From: Motilibacter deserti
GTDB lineage: Bacteria > Actinomycetota > Actinomycetes > Motilibacterales > Motilibacteraceae
Assembly (NCBI RefSeq): GCF_011250635.1
Contig: NZ_JAANNP010000015.1
Span: forward strand, 1 to 56,684
DNA: 56,684 nucleotides
Reading direction: 5' to 3'
Shown piece by piece: positions 41,304-50,124 of this stretch. The position numbers and the translations under genes are program-made. Under the pieces are notes generated by a model, which worked only from the letters and a program-made list of their open reading frames with translations, was not told the DNA's origin and did no database searches. How positions within the stretch are numbered: position 1 is the stretch's first letter; each line of letters opens with the position of its first letter.

Positions 41304-41476
41304 CGCACCGCGCCCGACACCGAGAAGTAGCGGTCGGCAATCGTCTCCGCCTCCTCGAAGCGACGTTCCGCCACCGCTACGGCGAAGCGCCGGGTGGCCC
41401 GCCCGTGCAGGCGGCGTCTGACGAGCACCGGCGTCGACGTCAGAGCCACGAGCAGCAACGCGATCAACAGGAACAC
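41300..41476 (-). CDS. small single-TM protein upstream of the phosphoribosyltransferase
   Basis: A 58-aa protein: MFLLIALLLVALTSTPVLV forms one membrane helix, followed by a basic segment (RRRLHGRATRR) and an amphipathic helix (FAVAVAERRFEEAETIADRYF). GGGGAAGG precedes the GTG at 41476. The stop overlaps the CTG taken as the phosphoribosyltransferase start, which suggests coupling. No family is recognised. Confidence 0.6.
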   Translation of the reverse strand: MFLLIALLLVALTSTPVLVRRRLHGRATRRFAVAVAERRFEEAETIADRYFSVSGAVR

Positions 41477-41692
41477 GGCCTTCCCCTCTGCTGCGCTCGC
41501 CGCGTCCGAGCCCGACGCCCCACCGGTCCCGGCTCGGCACACGCTTCCCGGCAGCCCTCGCCCGGCGGCTGCCCTCGGCCGCAGCTTTCCCGCGCCGAGT
41601 CGCTGCAAGCGCCGGCTCGGCCGCCGAAGCGGGTGGGTGACCGGCGCCTGCGTGGGCAGAGGGGCGGCAGCGGCACCTACCGGAGGACGGAC

Positions 41693-42106
41693 ATGGCGCA
41701 GACCAGCAACGGCCCCGAACTGCTCCCGACGACGGTCGAGCTCGCCCGGGGCGCGAACTACGCGGCGATGAGCACGCTGCTGCCCAGTGGCGCGATCCAG
41801 ACGCAGTACGTGTGGGTCGGCACGGACGGGAAGCGGCTCCTCGTGAACACCGAGGTGCACCGCGCGAAGTTCAAGAACGTGGAACAGGATCCACGGGTCA
41901 CGCTCTGCATCCGGGACGAGGCCGACCCTTACCACTACGCGGAGGTGCGCGGCACGGTGGTGGAGCGGGTGACCGGTCCGGCCGCGAGGCAGAACATCGA
42001 CGAGCTGTCGCAGAAGTACACCGGCAAGCCCTATGACGAGGCCGCGATCTCCAGCGAGCGGGTCATGGTGTGGATCGTTCCCGAGCGGCAGACGATCGCG
42101 GGCTGA
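41693..42106 (+). CDS. PPOX-class (F420-dependent type) oxidoreductase
   Basis: A 137-aa split beta-barrel flavin/deazaflavin-binding protein. Features are YAAMSTLLPSGAIQTQYVWVGTDGKRLLVNTEVHRAKFKNVEQDPRVTLCI, the standard core of the PPOX F420 family, then HYAEVRGTVVERV and a C-terminal strand MVWIVPERQTIAG. CGGAGGA precedes the ATG. Members reduce or oxidise small substrates with F420 (or FMN). The next gene begins six bases after the stop. Confidence 0.92.
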   Translation: MAQTSNGPELLPTTVELARGANYAAMSTLLPSGAIQTQYVWVGTDGKRLLVNTEVHRAKFKNVEQDPRVTLCIRDEADPYHYAEVRGTVVERVTGPAARQNIDELSQKYTGKPYDEAAISSERVMVWIVPERQTIAG

Positions 42107-42111
42107 CCGGC

Positions 42112-42645
42112 ATGGCGACGGACACGCAGACGACGGACGCGCGGTCCCAGAGCATCCGGCTCCCGGGCGTGGTCCTCGGGGTCGGGCTCGGCGGCTTCGT
42201 CGACGGGATCCTGCTGCACCAGATCCTGCAGTGGCACCACCTGCTGACGAGCACGGACACCGACAACATCGGTGTCGCCTACTACCCCCGCGACACCGTG
42301 CACGGCCTGGAGATCAACACCCTCTGGGACGGCATCTTCCACGCCTTCACCTGGCTGAGCGTGCTCGTGGGGCTGGCGTTGCTCTACTCCCGCGTCACGG
42401 CCGGGCGCGGACGGGTCTGGGGCTCGCGCGCGCTGTGGGGGTGGGTCCTCGTCGGGTGGGGCCTGTTCAACCTCGTCGAGGGAGTGCTCGACCACCACAT
42501 CCTCGGCATCCACCACGTCCGCTCCGGTGAGCACCAGACCCTGTGGGACCTCGGGTTCCTCGCCTTCGGGGTTCTCCTCGTCCTCGCCGGCTGGCTCCTG
42601 CAACGGGGCGCGCGGCCGCGCGACGCCCGGCAGGGCACTCCGTGA
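42112..42645 (+). CDS. DUF2243 membrane protein
   Basis: A 177-aa protein with four hydrophobic segments. The first carries the hallmark LGGFVDGILLHQILQWHH; the second is LSVLVGLALLYSRVT, and the third (WVLVGWGLFNLVEGVLDHHILGIHHV) also holds several His. Both His clusters could bind metal or heme. The family is usually encoded beside CtaG-like genes, as here: its stop overlaps the next start in a GTGA arrangement. The function is unknown; a link to cytochrome oxidase biogenesis is inferred from context. Confidence 0.9.
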   Translation: MATDTQTTDARSQSIRLPGVVLGVGLGGFVDGILLHQILQWHHLLTSTDTDNIGVAYYPRDTVHGLEINTLWDGIFHAFTWLSVLVGLALLYSRVTAGRGRVWGSRALWGWVLVGWGLFNLVEGVLDHHILGIHHVRSGEHQTLWDLGFLAFGVLLVLAGWLLQRGARPRDARQGTP

Positions 42646-43445
42646 CGCTGGCCCACAGCGGGCACGCGGACGCCGCCCTGCTCGACGCCACCTCCGCCCT
42701 GGCCCTGGTTGCCGCCGCGGCGCTCGCCGTCGCGTACGCCGTGGCCGCCCGGGCGCGCAGTCGCGAGCCGCGCGGGTGGAGCGCGTGGCGGACCGCGAGC
42801 TTCCTCGCCGGCTGCGCGGTCCTCGGGCTCGTCCTGCTGCCGGGGCTGTCGCCCTATCCGGCCGGGGACTTCCGCTGGCACATGGCCCAGCACCTGCTGA
42901 TCGGGATGGTCGCGCCGCTGCTGCTCGTCCTCGGGGCGCCGATGACGCTGCTGCTGCGCACCCTGCCGCGCCGGCACGGGCGCCTGGTCGGGCGGGCGCT
43001 GCGCTCGTGGCCGGTGCGGCTGGTGGCGAACCCGCTCTCGGCGCTGGCGCTGAACGTGGGCGGGCTCGCGGTCCTCTACTTCACCCCGTTCTACGGCGTG
43101 GTCGAGGCGCACGAGAGCGTGCATGCCCTGGTGCACCTGCACTTCGTGGCGGCGGGATACCTCTTCGCCTGGGTCATCGCGGGGCCGGACCCGGCGCCGC
43201 ACCGGCCCTCGGTGCCCGTGCGGCTCGTGGTCCTGGGGGCGGCCGTCGCTTTCCACGCCTTGATCTCACAGTTGCTCTATGCAGGAATCGGAGTGCAGGT
43301 GCCGGTGGGGGAGGCGGAGCGGCGCGGGGCCGGTGAGCTCATGTACTACGGCGGCGACATCGCCGAGCTGCTGATCGCGCTCGCACTGGTGACGAGCTGG
43401 CGGCCCCGGGCGCGGGCGCGTGCCGTCGCGGCGGCGCAGGCATGA
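42642..43445 (+). CDS. CtaG-like (caa3-type) cytochrome oxidase assembly protein
   Basis: A 267-aa integral membrane protein with about seven helices. WHMAQHLLIGMVAPLLLVLGAP is the family's signature, and HESVHALVHLHFVAAGYLFAWV and FHALISQLLYAG also contain conserved His. It belongs to the caa3_CtaG family, implicated in copper delivery to the oxidase. The GTG at 42642 overlaps the DUF2243 stop, and the TGA overlaps the ATG of the P450 gene. No oxidase subunits are in the window. Confidence 0.92.
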   Translation: MTLAHSGHADAALLDATSALALVAAAALAVAYAVAARARSREPRGWSAWRTASFLAGCAVLGLVLLPGLSPYPAGDFRWHMAQHLLIGMVAPLLLVLGAPMTLLLRTLPRRHGRLVGRALRSWPVRLVANPLSALALNVGGLAVLYFTPFYGVVEAHESVHALVHLHFVAAGYLFAWVIAGPDPAPHRPSVPVRLVVLGAAVAFHALISQLLYAGIGVQVPVGEAERRGAGELMYYGGDIAELLIALALVTSWRPRARARAVAAAQA

Positions 43446-44695
43446 GCAACACACCGCGCGACCGGCTGCCCGACAGCACGCCGGCGCTGCTCGCGCAGGG
43501 CTACGGCTTCCTGGAGCGGCGGCTCCTGCGCCGTGGCCGCGAGGTCGCGGAGGCGCGGCTGCTCCTGCAGCGGACGACGCTGCTGTCGGGCGCCGAGGCG
43601 GCCCGGCTGGTCTACGACCCGGGCAAGTTCGTGCGAGCCGGCGCCATGCCGCGTGTGGTGCAGAAGACGCTGATCGGCGTCGGGGGAGTGCAGTCGCTCG
43701 ACGGGGACGAGTTCCGCGCCCGCAAGGCGATGTTCCTGTCCCTGCTCGGGCCCGAGCGCGCCCCCGAGGTCGCGGGCGAGTTCACCACGGCCTGGCGCGC
43801 CGCCGTGCCGCGGTGGGAGGCCGCAGGGCAGGTCGTCCTGCTCGACGTCGCCGCGGAGGTGCTGTGCCGCGCGGTGTGCCGGTGGGCCGGCGTGGCGCTG
43901 CCCGAGCAGGACGTCCGCCGCCGCACCCTCGGCCTGCGGGCGCTCATCGAGTGCGAGGGGGACCCTCGGCTGGGCTACGTGCGGTCCCGGCTCGCCCGGC
44001 GCCGCTGCGAGGCGTGGGCCGCGGGGCTCGTCGAGCAGGTGCGCGGTCGCGGGGCGTACCCCGACGAGGGAACGGTGCTGCGCACGATCGCGGAGTTCCG
44101 CGGGGCGGACGGGAAGCTGCTGGACGCGCGCACCGCCGCGGTCGAGCTGCTCAACGTCCTCCGGCCGACCGTCGCCATCGCCCGCTACATCGCCCTCGTC
44201 GCGCTGGCGCTGCACGGCCACCCGCGCTGGCTCGCGGCGCTGCGCGCGAGCGACGCCGACGTCGTGCCCTTCGTGCAGGAGGTACGCCGCTACTACCCGT
44301 TCTTCCCGGCGATCCCGGCCCGCGCCCGTGAGCACCTGCGCTGGCGCGGCGTCGAGGTGCCGGCGGGGAGGCGGGTGATGCTCGACGTGCACGGGACCAA
44401 CCTCGACCCGCGCTCCTGGGACCGCCCCGACGAGTTTCGCCCGGAGCGCTTCCGTGCATGGGCCGACGACGCGTACGCCTTCATCCCGCAGGGCGGCGGG
44501 GACCATGCCACGGGGCACCGCTGCCCCGGCGAGTGGGTCACCGTCGAGGTCCTCGCCGCCACCGTGCGGCTGCTCACCCGGGAGATGGAGTACGCCGTCC
44601 CGCCGCAGGATCTGCGCGTCAGCATGCGACGGCTCCCGACCGGGCCGCGCAGCGGGTTCGTGCTCTCGGGGGTGCGTCCCGTCGTGAGCGCCTGA
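43442..44695 (+). CDS. CYP152-like cytochrome P450 (fatty-acid peroxygenase type)
   Basis: A 417-aa P450, the same length as the CYP152 peroxygenases. The heme loop reads FIPQGGGDHATGHRCPGEW, with Cys361 as the axial ligand. The ExxR pair is E280/R283 in EVRRYYPFFP. In helix I, where normal P450s have the acid-alcohol pair, it has LLNVLRPTVAIARYIA; the Arg241-Pro242 pair matches the position used in P450-BSbeta to bind the fatty-acid carboxylate. This predicts H2O2-driven hydroxylation or decarboxylation of fatty acids without a redox partner. The ATG overlaps the CtaG stop by four bases. Confidence 0.93.
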   Translation: MSNTPRDRLPDSTPALLAQGYGFLERRLLRRGREVAEARLLLQRTTLLSGAEAARLVYDPGKFVRAGAMPRVVQKTLIGVGGVQSLDGDEFRARKAMFLSLLGPERAPEVAGEFTTAWRAAVPRWEAAGQVVLLDVAAEVLCRAVCRWAGVALPEQDVRRRTLGLRALIECEGDPRLGYVRSRLARRRCEAWAAGLVEQVRGRGAYPDEGTVLRTIAEFRGADGKLLDARTAAVELLNVLRPTVAIARYIALVALALHGHPRWLAALRASDADVVPFVQEVRRYYPFFPAIPARAREHLRWRGVEVPAGRRVMLDVHGTNLDPRSWDRPDEFRPERFRAWADDAYAFIPQGGGDHATGHRCPGEWVTVEVLAATVRLLTREMEYAVPPQDLRVSMRRLPTGPRSGFVLSGVRPVVSA

Positions 44696-44723
44696 CCTCG
44701 TGCGGGACGGCGCCGAGCGCCGC

Positions 44724-45155
44724 TCAGCCACGGTCCGGCACGTACGCCATCACCTGCGTGAGGCGGATGTTGTTGCCCGACGGGTCGCGGAACGACGTGT
44801 CGATGCCGTACGCCTGCCGCGTCGGCGGGTCGTTGAACACCACCCCGCGCGCCGACAGCTCGTCGTAGGCGGCCTGGCAGTCGTCGGTCTCGAGGAACAG
44901 GGTGCCGGCCGCGCCTTTCGCGACGAGCTCGGCGAGCTGGGTGCTCGTCGTGGCGTCGAGCATCGGCGGGCGTGGGACGGGCATGAGGACGAGCCCGACG
45001 TCGTCCTGGCCAACGGGCCCGACGACCAGCCAGCGGAAGCTCCACTCCTGCATCGTGACGTCGGAGCGGACCTCCCAGCCGAGAACGCCGGTGTAGAACG
45101 CGAGGGCCTCGTCCTGGTCGTGGACCCAGAACTGCGAGTTGGCGATTCGATGCAT
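44724..45155 (-). CDS. VOC-family protein
   Basis: A 143-aa glyoxalase-fold protein. It begins HRIANSQFWVHDQDEALAFYTGVLGWEVRSD, has the module junction TLFLETDDCQAAYDELSARGVVF, and ends TSFRDPSGNNIRLTQ, with the Asp/Asn where dioxygenase relatives have the metal Glu. It is ten bases downstream of the AraC-type gene on the same strand, so it is probably cotranscribed. The substrate is unknown. Confidence 0.9.
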   Translation of the reverse strand: MHRIANSQFWVHDQDEALAFYTGVLGWEVRSDVTMQEWSFRWLVVGPVGQDDVGLVLMPVPRPPMLDATTSTQLAELVAKGAAGTLFLETDDCQAAYDELSARGVVFNDPPTRQAYGIDTSFRDPSGNNIRLTQVMAYVPDRG

Positions 45156-45165
45156 GCCGAGGACG

Positions 45166-45597
45166 CTACGGGCCCGGTCGCACGTCGTCTTCTCGAAACG
45201 TGCGGTTCGGGCGCCGCCCGTAGGCGCGCACGACGCACGGCGGGATGCGCAGCATCGCCTCGGGCGGGTGCTCCTGCCGGTAGCGCTCGGGGCTGAGCCC
45301 GTAGATGCGGCGGAAGCTGGTGGTGAACGACCCGAGGCTGGACAGGCCGACGCGTACGCAGATCTCGCTCACCCGCCAGTCGGTCGTGCGCAGCAGCGTG
45401 GCCGCGCGCTCCAGCCGGCGGGTCAGGAGGTACTGGTGCGGGGACTCGCCGAACGCGGCGCTGAACGCCCGGCTGAAGTGCGCCGGTGACAGGTGCGCGG
45501 CTCGGGCGAGGTCGGCGACGGTGAGCGGGTCGGCGTAGCGCGCGTCGGCGAGGTCCTTGGCCCGGACGAGGTCGCGGATGCGCGTCGCCGGTGGCAC
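45166..45597 (-). CDS. AraC-family transcriptional regulator (short)
   Basis: A 143-aa protein consisting almost only of the double helix-turn-helix DNA-binding domain. It shows LTVADLARAAHLSPAHFSRAFSAAFGESPHQYLLTRRLERAATLL and VSEICVRVGLSSLGSFTTSFRRIYGLSPERYR. About 25 further residues follow. With no sensor domain it may act constitutively, or it may rely on the VOC partner for ligand binding; the second idea is inference. The preceding spacer contains no obvious operator. Confidence 0.92.
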   Translation of the reverse strand: MPPATRIRDLVRAKDLADARYADPLTVADLARAAHLSPAHFSRAFSAAFGESPHQYLLTRRLERAATLLRTTDWRVSEICVRVGLSSLGSFTTSFRRIYGLSPERYRQEHPPEAMLRIPPCVVRAYGRRPNRTFREDDVRPGP

Positions 45598-45758
45598 CCG
45601 CCGAGTATGGCGGCACGAGGGCCGGGCCGGCGGGAATGCCGGCGCAGGAGGGGGAGTTCTCCTTCACGGTCGGTCCGCACGTCCCCGGGCCTCACCTTCT
45701 GCCGCTACGAGCGGTCACTCGCCGAGAGGCGACTGTCGGATCGGCCAGCGACCTCAGC

Positions 45759-45788
45759 GGCCGCCGGGCACACTCGCCCGGCGGCCGT
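45759..45788 (-). terminator. strong hairpin terminator of the Jet/Mks operon
   Basis: CGGCCGCCGGGC (45759-45770) is the exact complement of GCCCGGCGGCCG (45777-45788), with a 6-base loop. It starts eight bases after the stop of the SMC-like ATPase gene and so closes that operon; no further operon gene follows. Confidence 0.8.
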
Positions 45789-45796
45789 TCGCACGT

Positions 45797-48700
45797 TCAG
45801 GCCTCGTCGACGGCGCGCAGCCGCGTGACGTGGGAGTAGCCCTTCGGCGACTTGGTCACGGTGAGGATCAGCCGCATGGCCGGCTCGAGCGCCGTCACCT
45901 TGTCCAGCGGGGCCCCGACGATCAGCTGGAAGCCCAGCTTCTTCCAGGCCTGCACCGACCGGCCGGCGAACTCCGAGTCGGACTTGATGAAGCCCTCGTC
46001 GAGGAACACCGGGGCGAAGCGCGGCAGCCGGTCCTCGTCGCCCAGCTGGTAGCGCAGCGCCGAGCCGACGATGAACGCCATCAGCTCCTGCGTCTCGCCA
46101 CCGCTCTTGCCACCGAGGTGCGCGTAGGTCGCGAGCTCGCGGCCCTGCCGGTCCACCCGGACGGCAGTGATCTCGACGTGGCGGCGCACGTCGAGGTAGA
46201 CGTCGCGGCTGACGGCCGTAGGGCGGCTGCCCGGGTCGGGCTTGCGGATCAGGCCGATGAACGAACGCAGTTCCAGGAATCGGCGTTCTGCCTCGTCGTC
46301 CGTCGCCTCGGTGGCCAGGCCGGCCGCGAGCGCGGCCAGCTGCTTGCGGAAGCGGGCGACGTCCTCGGAGTGGATAAGCCGCAGCGAGATCCGCAGCCGG
46401 TCGCTCTGGGGGCCGAACGGCAACGTGGAGAGGATGTCGTTGACCGGGTCGAGCCGGGCGCGGATCTCGTCGAGCGCGGCGCCGAAGGCACCGGACAGCG
46501 GCACGAGGTCCTGCCCGCTCCACTCCGACAGGCGTCGCCGCCACTCCTGCCGCCGGTCCGCAAGGCCGGTCGCGACGATCTTGTCGAGGATCTCGCGGTA
46601 GTCGGCGTAGGAGTCGATGCCGACGCCGCGGTTCGGGTCCGGCCAGCGCGACTGGAACTGCTCGAAGATCCCGACCAGGGTCGCGGTCGCCGCGGCGCCG
46701 CGCTCGCGGGCGTGGGCGGTGCGCTCGGACAGCCGGCCGCGCAGCTTGGGCAGGCCCTTCTCGAACTCCCCGATCGTGTCGAGGCTGCCGACCTCAAGGA
46801 GCAGCGCGTCGAGATAGCCCTGCTGCTCCTCGGTCAGCGTCACGACGCCGTCGGCCGCGACGCGGTCCACCTCGCGGGTGGTGGCGTCCTGCTCCTCGCA
46901 GAGCCGCTCGTACTCCGCATCCGCGGCGTGCAGGAGGTCCTTGGCGCGTACGGCCTCGGCCTCCGCGTCGGACAGCCGGGCCTCGATGCGGGCGTGCTGG
47001 GCCGCGAGGGCCGCCAGCACGTCGTCGGCGGCCAGGATGCGCCCCAGCTCGTCCTGCTTGGCCGCGAGCTGGGCCTGCACACCCGCGACGTCGATGTCGG
47101 GCCACTCGGTCGCGAGCAGCCAGCGGTGGGCGCTCTCGAGCCGCCGCAGCCGCTTGGACGCCTCCTCCAGGCCGCGCTCCTGGGCGAGCAGGGTCCCGAG
47201 CTGCTCGTCCAGCTCAGCGATCTCGGCGTCGATCTCGCTGAGCCGGTCGACGGAGGAGAAGCCGATGATCGAGGCGTCGCCGAGCTCGCCGTGCGAGCCG
47301 CGGCGCCCGTTGCGGGTCTGCCCGTTGCGCGTCACGCGCGGGCCGCCGCCGTCGAGCTCGCCCGGCGTCTCGACGCAGAGGTGGTCGGTGCCGCGCCGGG
47401 TGACGCGCTCGCGGATCCACCAGCTGAACGGGCTGTCCTTGTAGAGCAGCTTGCCCGAGACGTAGCGCGCGTCCGCCGGCTCGTCGACGTGCGGCTGCAG
47501 CGCGACGCCCTCGAACTGGATGCGCACGGGCAGCCGGATCGGGTCGATGGCCCGCGAGAGGTGCTGCAGCCGGCGCTCGTCGACGAGCAGGACCCGGGCG
47601 ACCGAGAAGAGCGTGACCTCGGCCGCCTTGCGCCAGCTCGACTCCTCGGGCGCGACGTCGATCAGCTCGGCGACGAACGGCAGCTCCGACGGGTCGATCC
47701 CGGCGGCAGCGGCGATCGCGAGCCGGGCCTCGTGCAGGCGCCGCGGCACGCGTCCGGTGCGCCCGGCGAGCGAGTCGCGCTCGGCCAGCAGCTCGCCGCG
47801 ACGTGCCTGCGTCGGCCAGCCCGCCTCGCGCAGTTGCTGCTGCTGCGCGCTGAGCCCCTCGAGCCGGTCGGGCAGCTCGGTCAGGAACTGCTCGGCCGCG
47901 ACCTGCGCACCCGCGAAGTCCGCTGCGGTGGTCAGGTCGAGCTCGAGGTCGACCGTGCTCGCCGCGAAGCGGGTGTAGCGGCTGTCCGCGGCGTCCTTGG
48001 CGGCCCGGGCGGCCTCGATCTCGGCCTCGAGGCGCTTGATGCTGTCGCCGCCCGCGGCGCGCTGGGACTCCTCGACGTTGGCGAGCTCGCCCTTGAGCCG
48101 GGTCTGCTCCTCGCGCGCGGCGCGGTAGCGCTCGCTGAGCGCCTTCTTCGACTCGAGCGCGTCGCGGGACGCGGCCTCGAGCAGGCGCTCGCGGGTGTGC
48201 AGCTGCCAGACGGAGAACGCCGAGCCCCCGGCGCGCTGGGCGCCGAACGTGTCGATGAGCTGCTCGTCGGCGAGCGCCTTCTCCCGCTCCTCCCACAGCT
48301 GGGGGAGCCGGGCCAGCGCGTGCTGCTTCTCCGCCGCGGTCTGCATCTCCTGGTACGCCGCGTCGAGGTCGTCGAAGTGGCGCGCCGCGCTGTCGGCCGC
48401 GGCGTAGGTCGCGGGCTGCTCGAGCACCATCGACTTGTAGAGGCCGTCGACCGTGCGCACCTGCTGCCCGGCCTGGATGCGCGCCAGCAGCCGGAGCGCC
48501 TTGGCGCCGTTGCCGCCGGCGCCGATGCCGAGCCGGTCGAAGAGCCGCTGGGCGAACTCGGCGTACGTCCCGGCGACGAACATCGCCGGCCAGCGCGCCG
48601 TGAGCGACCGCTTGTCGAACCGCTGCGAGGCGAGCGGCTCGAGCTCGCGCAGGTCGAGCCGACCCTCGATGGTCGCCATCTTCATCGTGACGTCCTTGAA

Positions 48701-49159
48701 CGACGTCGCGGCGCGCGGCACGGAGTAGGCGCGCAGCGCCGTGAACCGGCGGCCGTCGCGGTCGGTGAACGTCATCGCGAGCGCGCCCCACGTCGGGCCG
48801 TCGGCGCCGCGCAGCACCTTGTCGGTGAGCGCCCCGGTCTCGGCCTCGCGGCTGTCGTCGGTCTTGCCGCGCAGGTAGGACAGCAGGTTGCGCTGGTCGG
48901 GGTTGCGGGCCCGGCCGGTCGCCGCGTCGTTGGAGGCGCCGTTGAACGGCGTGTCCGACGGCATCATCAGCGCGAGGTAGGCGTCGAGGATCGTCGACTT
49001 GCCCGTGCCCGAGGCGCCGGACAGCAGCGTGGCCTCGGGGTCGAGCTCGATCGAGGTGTGGCCGTGGAAGCCGCCCCAGTTGACCAGCTGCATGGACTCG
49101 GCGACCCACTGGGCGTCGCCGAGCTCGGCGAAGTCGGGCAGCAGCGCGGGCTGGCTCAT
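45797..49159 (-). CDS. SMC-like ATPase, JetC/MksB type
   Basis: A 1120-aa SbcC/SMC-related ATPase. The N-terminal half-domain has [16 protein letters not shown] and Walker [10 protein letters not shown] (48-56). A long coiled-coil middle contains an LRGKTDD insertion and many Glu/Lys/Arg heptads, plus a probable hinge near 540-620. The C-terminal half-domain has the ABC signature SGGETQ (1019-1024) and Walker B FLDEGF (1052-1057). This is the motor of Wadjet (JetABCD)/MksBEFG/EptABCD complexes, which extrude DNA loops. Its ATG overlaps the KITE-subunit stop. The ATPase appears intact. Confidence 0.93.
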   Translation of the reverse strand: MSQPALLPDFAELGDAQWVAESMQLVNWGGFHGHTSIELDPEATLLSGASGTGKSTILDAYLALMMPSDTPFNGASNDAATGRARNPDQRNLLSYLRGKTDDSREAETGALTDKVLRGADGPTWGALAMTFTDRDGRRFTALRAYSVPRAATSFKDVTMKMATIEGRLDLRELEPLASQRFDKRSLTARWPAMFVAGTYAEFAQRLFDRLGIGAGGNGAKALRLLARIQAGQQVRTVDGLYKSMVLEQPATYAAADSAARHFDDLDAAYQEMQTAAEKQHALARLPQLWEEREKALADEQLIDTFGAQRAGGSAFSVWQLHTRERLLEAASRDALESKKALSERYRAAREEQTRLKGELANVEESQRAAGGDSIKRLEAEIEAARAAKDAADSRYTRFAASTVDLELDLTTAADFAGAQVAAEQFLTELPDRLEGLSAQQQQLREAGWPTQARRGELLAERDSLAGRTGRVPRRLHEARLAIAAAAGIDPSELPFVAELIDVAPEESSWRKAAEVTLFSVARVLLVDERRLQHLSRAIDPIRLPVRIQFEGVALQPHVDEPADARYVSGKLLYKDSPFSWWIRERVTRRGTDHLCVETPGELDGGGPRVTRNGQTRNGRRGSHGELGDASIIGFSSVDRLSEIDAEIAELDEQLGTLLAQERGLEEASKRLRRLESAHRWLLATEWPDIDVAGVQAQLAAKQDELGRILAADDVLAALAAQHARIEARLSDAEAEAVRAKDLLHAADAEYERLCEEQDATTREVDRVAADGVVTLTEEQQGYLDALLLEVGSLDTIGEFEKGLPKLRGRLSERTAHARERGAAATATLVGIFEQFQSRWPDPNRGVGIDSYADYREILDKIVATGLADRRQEWRRRLSEWSGQDLVPLSGAFGAALDEIRARLDPVNDILSTLPFGPQSDRLRISLRLIHSEDVARFRKQLAALAAGLATEATDDEAERRFLELRSFIGLIRKPDPGSRPTAVSRDVYLDVRRHVEITAVRVDRQGRELATYAHLGGKSGGETQELMAFIVGSALRYQLGDEDRLPRFAPVFLDEGFIKSDSEFAGRSVQAWKKLGFQLIVGAPLDKVTALEPAMRLILTVTKSPKGYSHVTRLRAVDEA

Positions 49160-50124
49160 GCGCGCTCGTCCTCCGTGTCGTCCTCGGACGCCGTTCCATG
49201 GGTGCCGGAGCCGGCGTCGGCGTCGCTGTCGGCGAGCTCGGGCGCGTCCAGCCACCCGAGGTCCTCGCCCGTGCGGTTGCCGCGGGCGGGGGCCGGCATG
49301 TCCAGCCCGAGCTCCTCGGCGTGCGCCTCGACGGGGGCGGCCGGAGCGCCCTTGCCGTTGAGGTTCTCGAGGGTGTGCAGCAGCTCCTGCAGGCGCGACA
49401 CCGGCAGCAGGACCTCGATGACCGGGGAGACCCGCAGCCGCTGCTCGTCGGCCGTCTTGAGCAGGATGCCGGAGCGCTGCAGCGACTGGACCGCGTTCTC
49501 GACCTTGCGGGCGTCGCCGGCGTGGTCATTGGCGTCGGCCGGGCGGAAGTGCGCGACGGCGGCCTGCAGCTGGTCGCGGTCGACGAGCACCGCGTCGACG
49601 CCGTCGGCCCGGTCGGAGCGGTAGCGCTGGCGCAGGAACACCAGCAGGATCGTCTCCTCGCGGGTGTGCGCGACGTCGTGCAGCAGGGTGGGGAACCGGC
49701 CGTCGCCCTCGGGGCTCGCCTGCCGCTTGAGCGCGACCTGCGCGCGCAGGTCGACGTGCAGCTCGAGGAAGAGGTCGTTGAGCCGCGAGCGCAGCTGCAG
49801 CTGCGAGTCCAGCAGCGTGTGCCACTCGGCCGGGTTCTGCTCCGCGCTGATGTAGCGGTTCTTGAGCAGGTGCACGAGGGTCCGGCGCTGCTCGTAGGTC
49901 AGCGAGCCCTCGTCGCCCTCGAACAGCGACAGGCTGCGCCCCTCGACCTCGGCGTCCTCGACCACGCCGGGGCCGTCGATGAACGCGCTGTCGGCGGAGG
50001 TGGCGTCGTCGGGGGTGCCGGCGGAGGTGGCGTCGTCGGGGGTGCCGTCGACGACCGTGCCGCCGAGCCCGTCCTCGCCGTCGACGGCGTCGGGGCGCGG
50101 GGCTGCCTGGGAGGGCACAGTCAT
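49156..50124 (-). CDS. DUF4194 KITE-type subunit, JetB/MksE type
   Basis: A 322-aa subunit of an SMC-like complex. An unusual acidic N-terminal extension of about 75 residues contains GTPDDATSA twice in tandem. The DUF4194 core begins [31 protein letters not shown] and continues with [27 protein letters not shown] and [29 protein letters not shown], a winged-helix pattern. It ends in another acidic tail, EDDTEDERA. Its start overlaps the kleisin stop (ATGA), and its stop overlaps the ATPase start, so stoichiometric coupled translation is likely. Confidence 0.92.
   Translation of the reverse strand: MTVPSQAAPRPDAVDGEDGLGGTVVDGTPDDATSAGTPDDATSADSAFIDGPGVVEDAEVEGRSLSLFEGDEGSLTYEQRRTLVHLLKNRYISAEQNPAEWHTLLDSQLQLRSRLNDLFLELHVDLRAQVALKRQASPEGDGRFPTLLHDVAHTREETILLVFLRQRYRSDRADGVDAVLVDRDQLQAAVAHFRPADANDHAGDARKVENAVQSLQRSGILLKTADEQRLRVSPVIEVLLPVSRLQELLHTLENLNGKGAPAAPVEAHAEELGLDMPAPARGNRTGEDLGWLDAPELADSDADAGSGTHGTASEDDTEDERA
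49994..50047 (-). repeat. perfect 27-bp tandem duplication within the DUF4194 gene
   Basis: Positions 49994-50020 and 50021-50047 are identical. They encode GTPDDATSA twice in the acidic N-terminal extension. Exact identity implies a recent slippage event. Confidence 0.9.

Noticed and set aside
45598-45796. Possible jetD/mksG remnant downstream of the SMC-like ATPase gene
   Set aside because: The 199 bases contain a terminator hairpin and no frame resembling DUF3322/DUF2220; they are also far too short.
45557-49624. 1355-codon open frame on the plus strand
   Set aside because: Antisense shadow of the SMC-like ATPase gene, which has intact Walker and signature motifs on the other strand.
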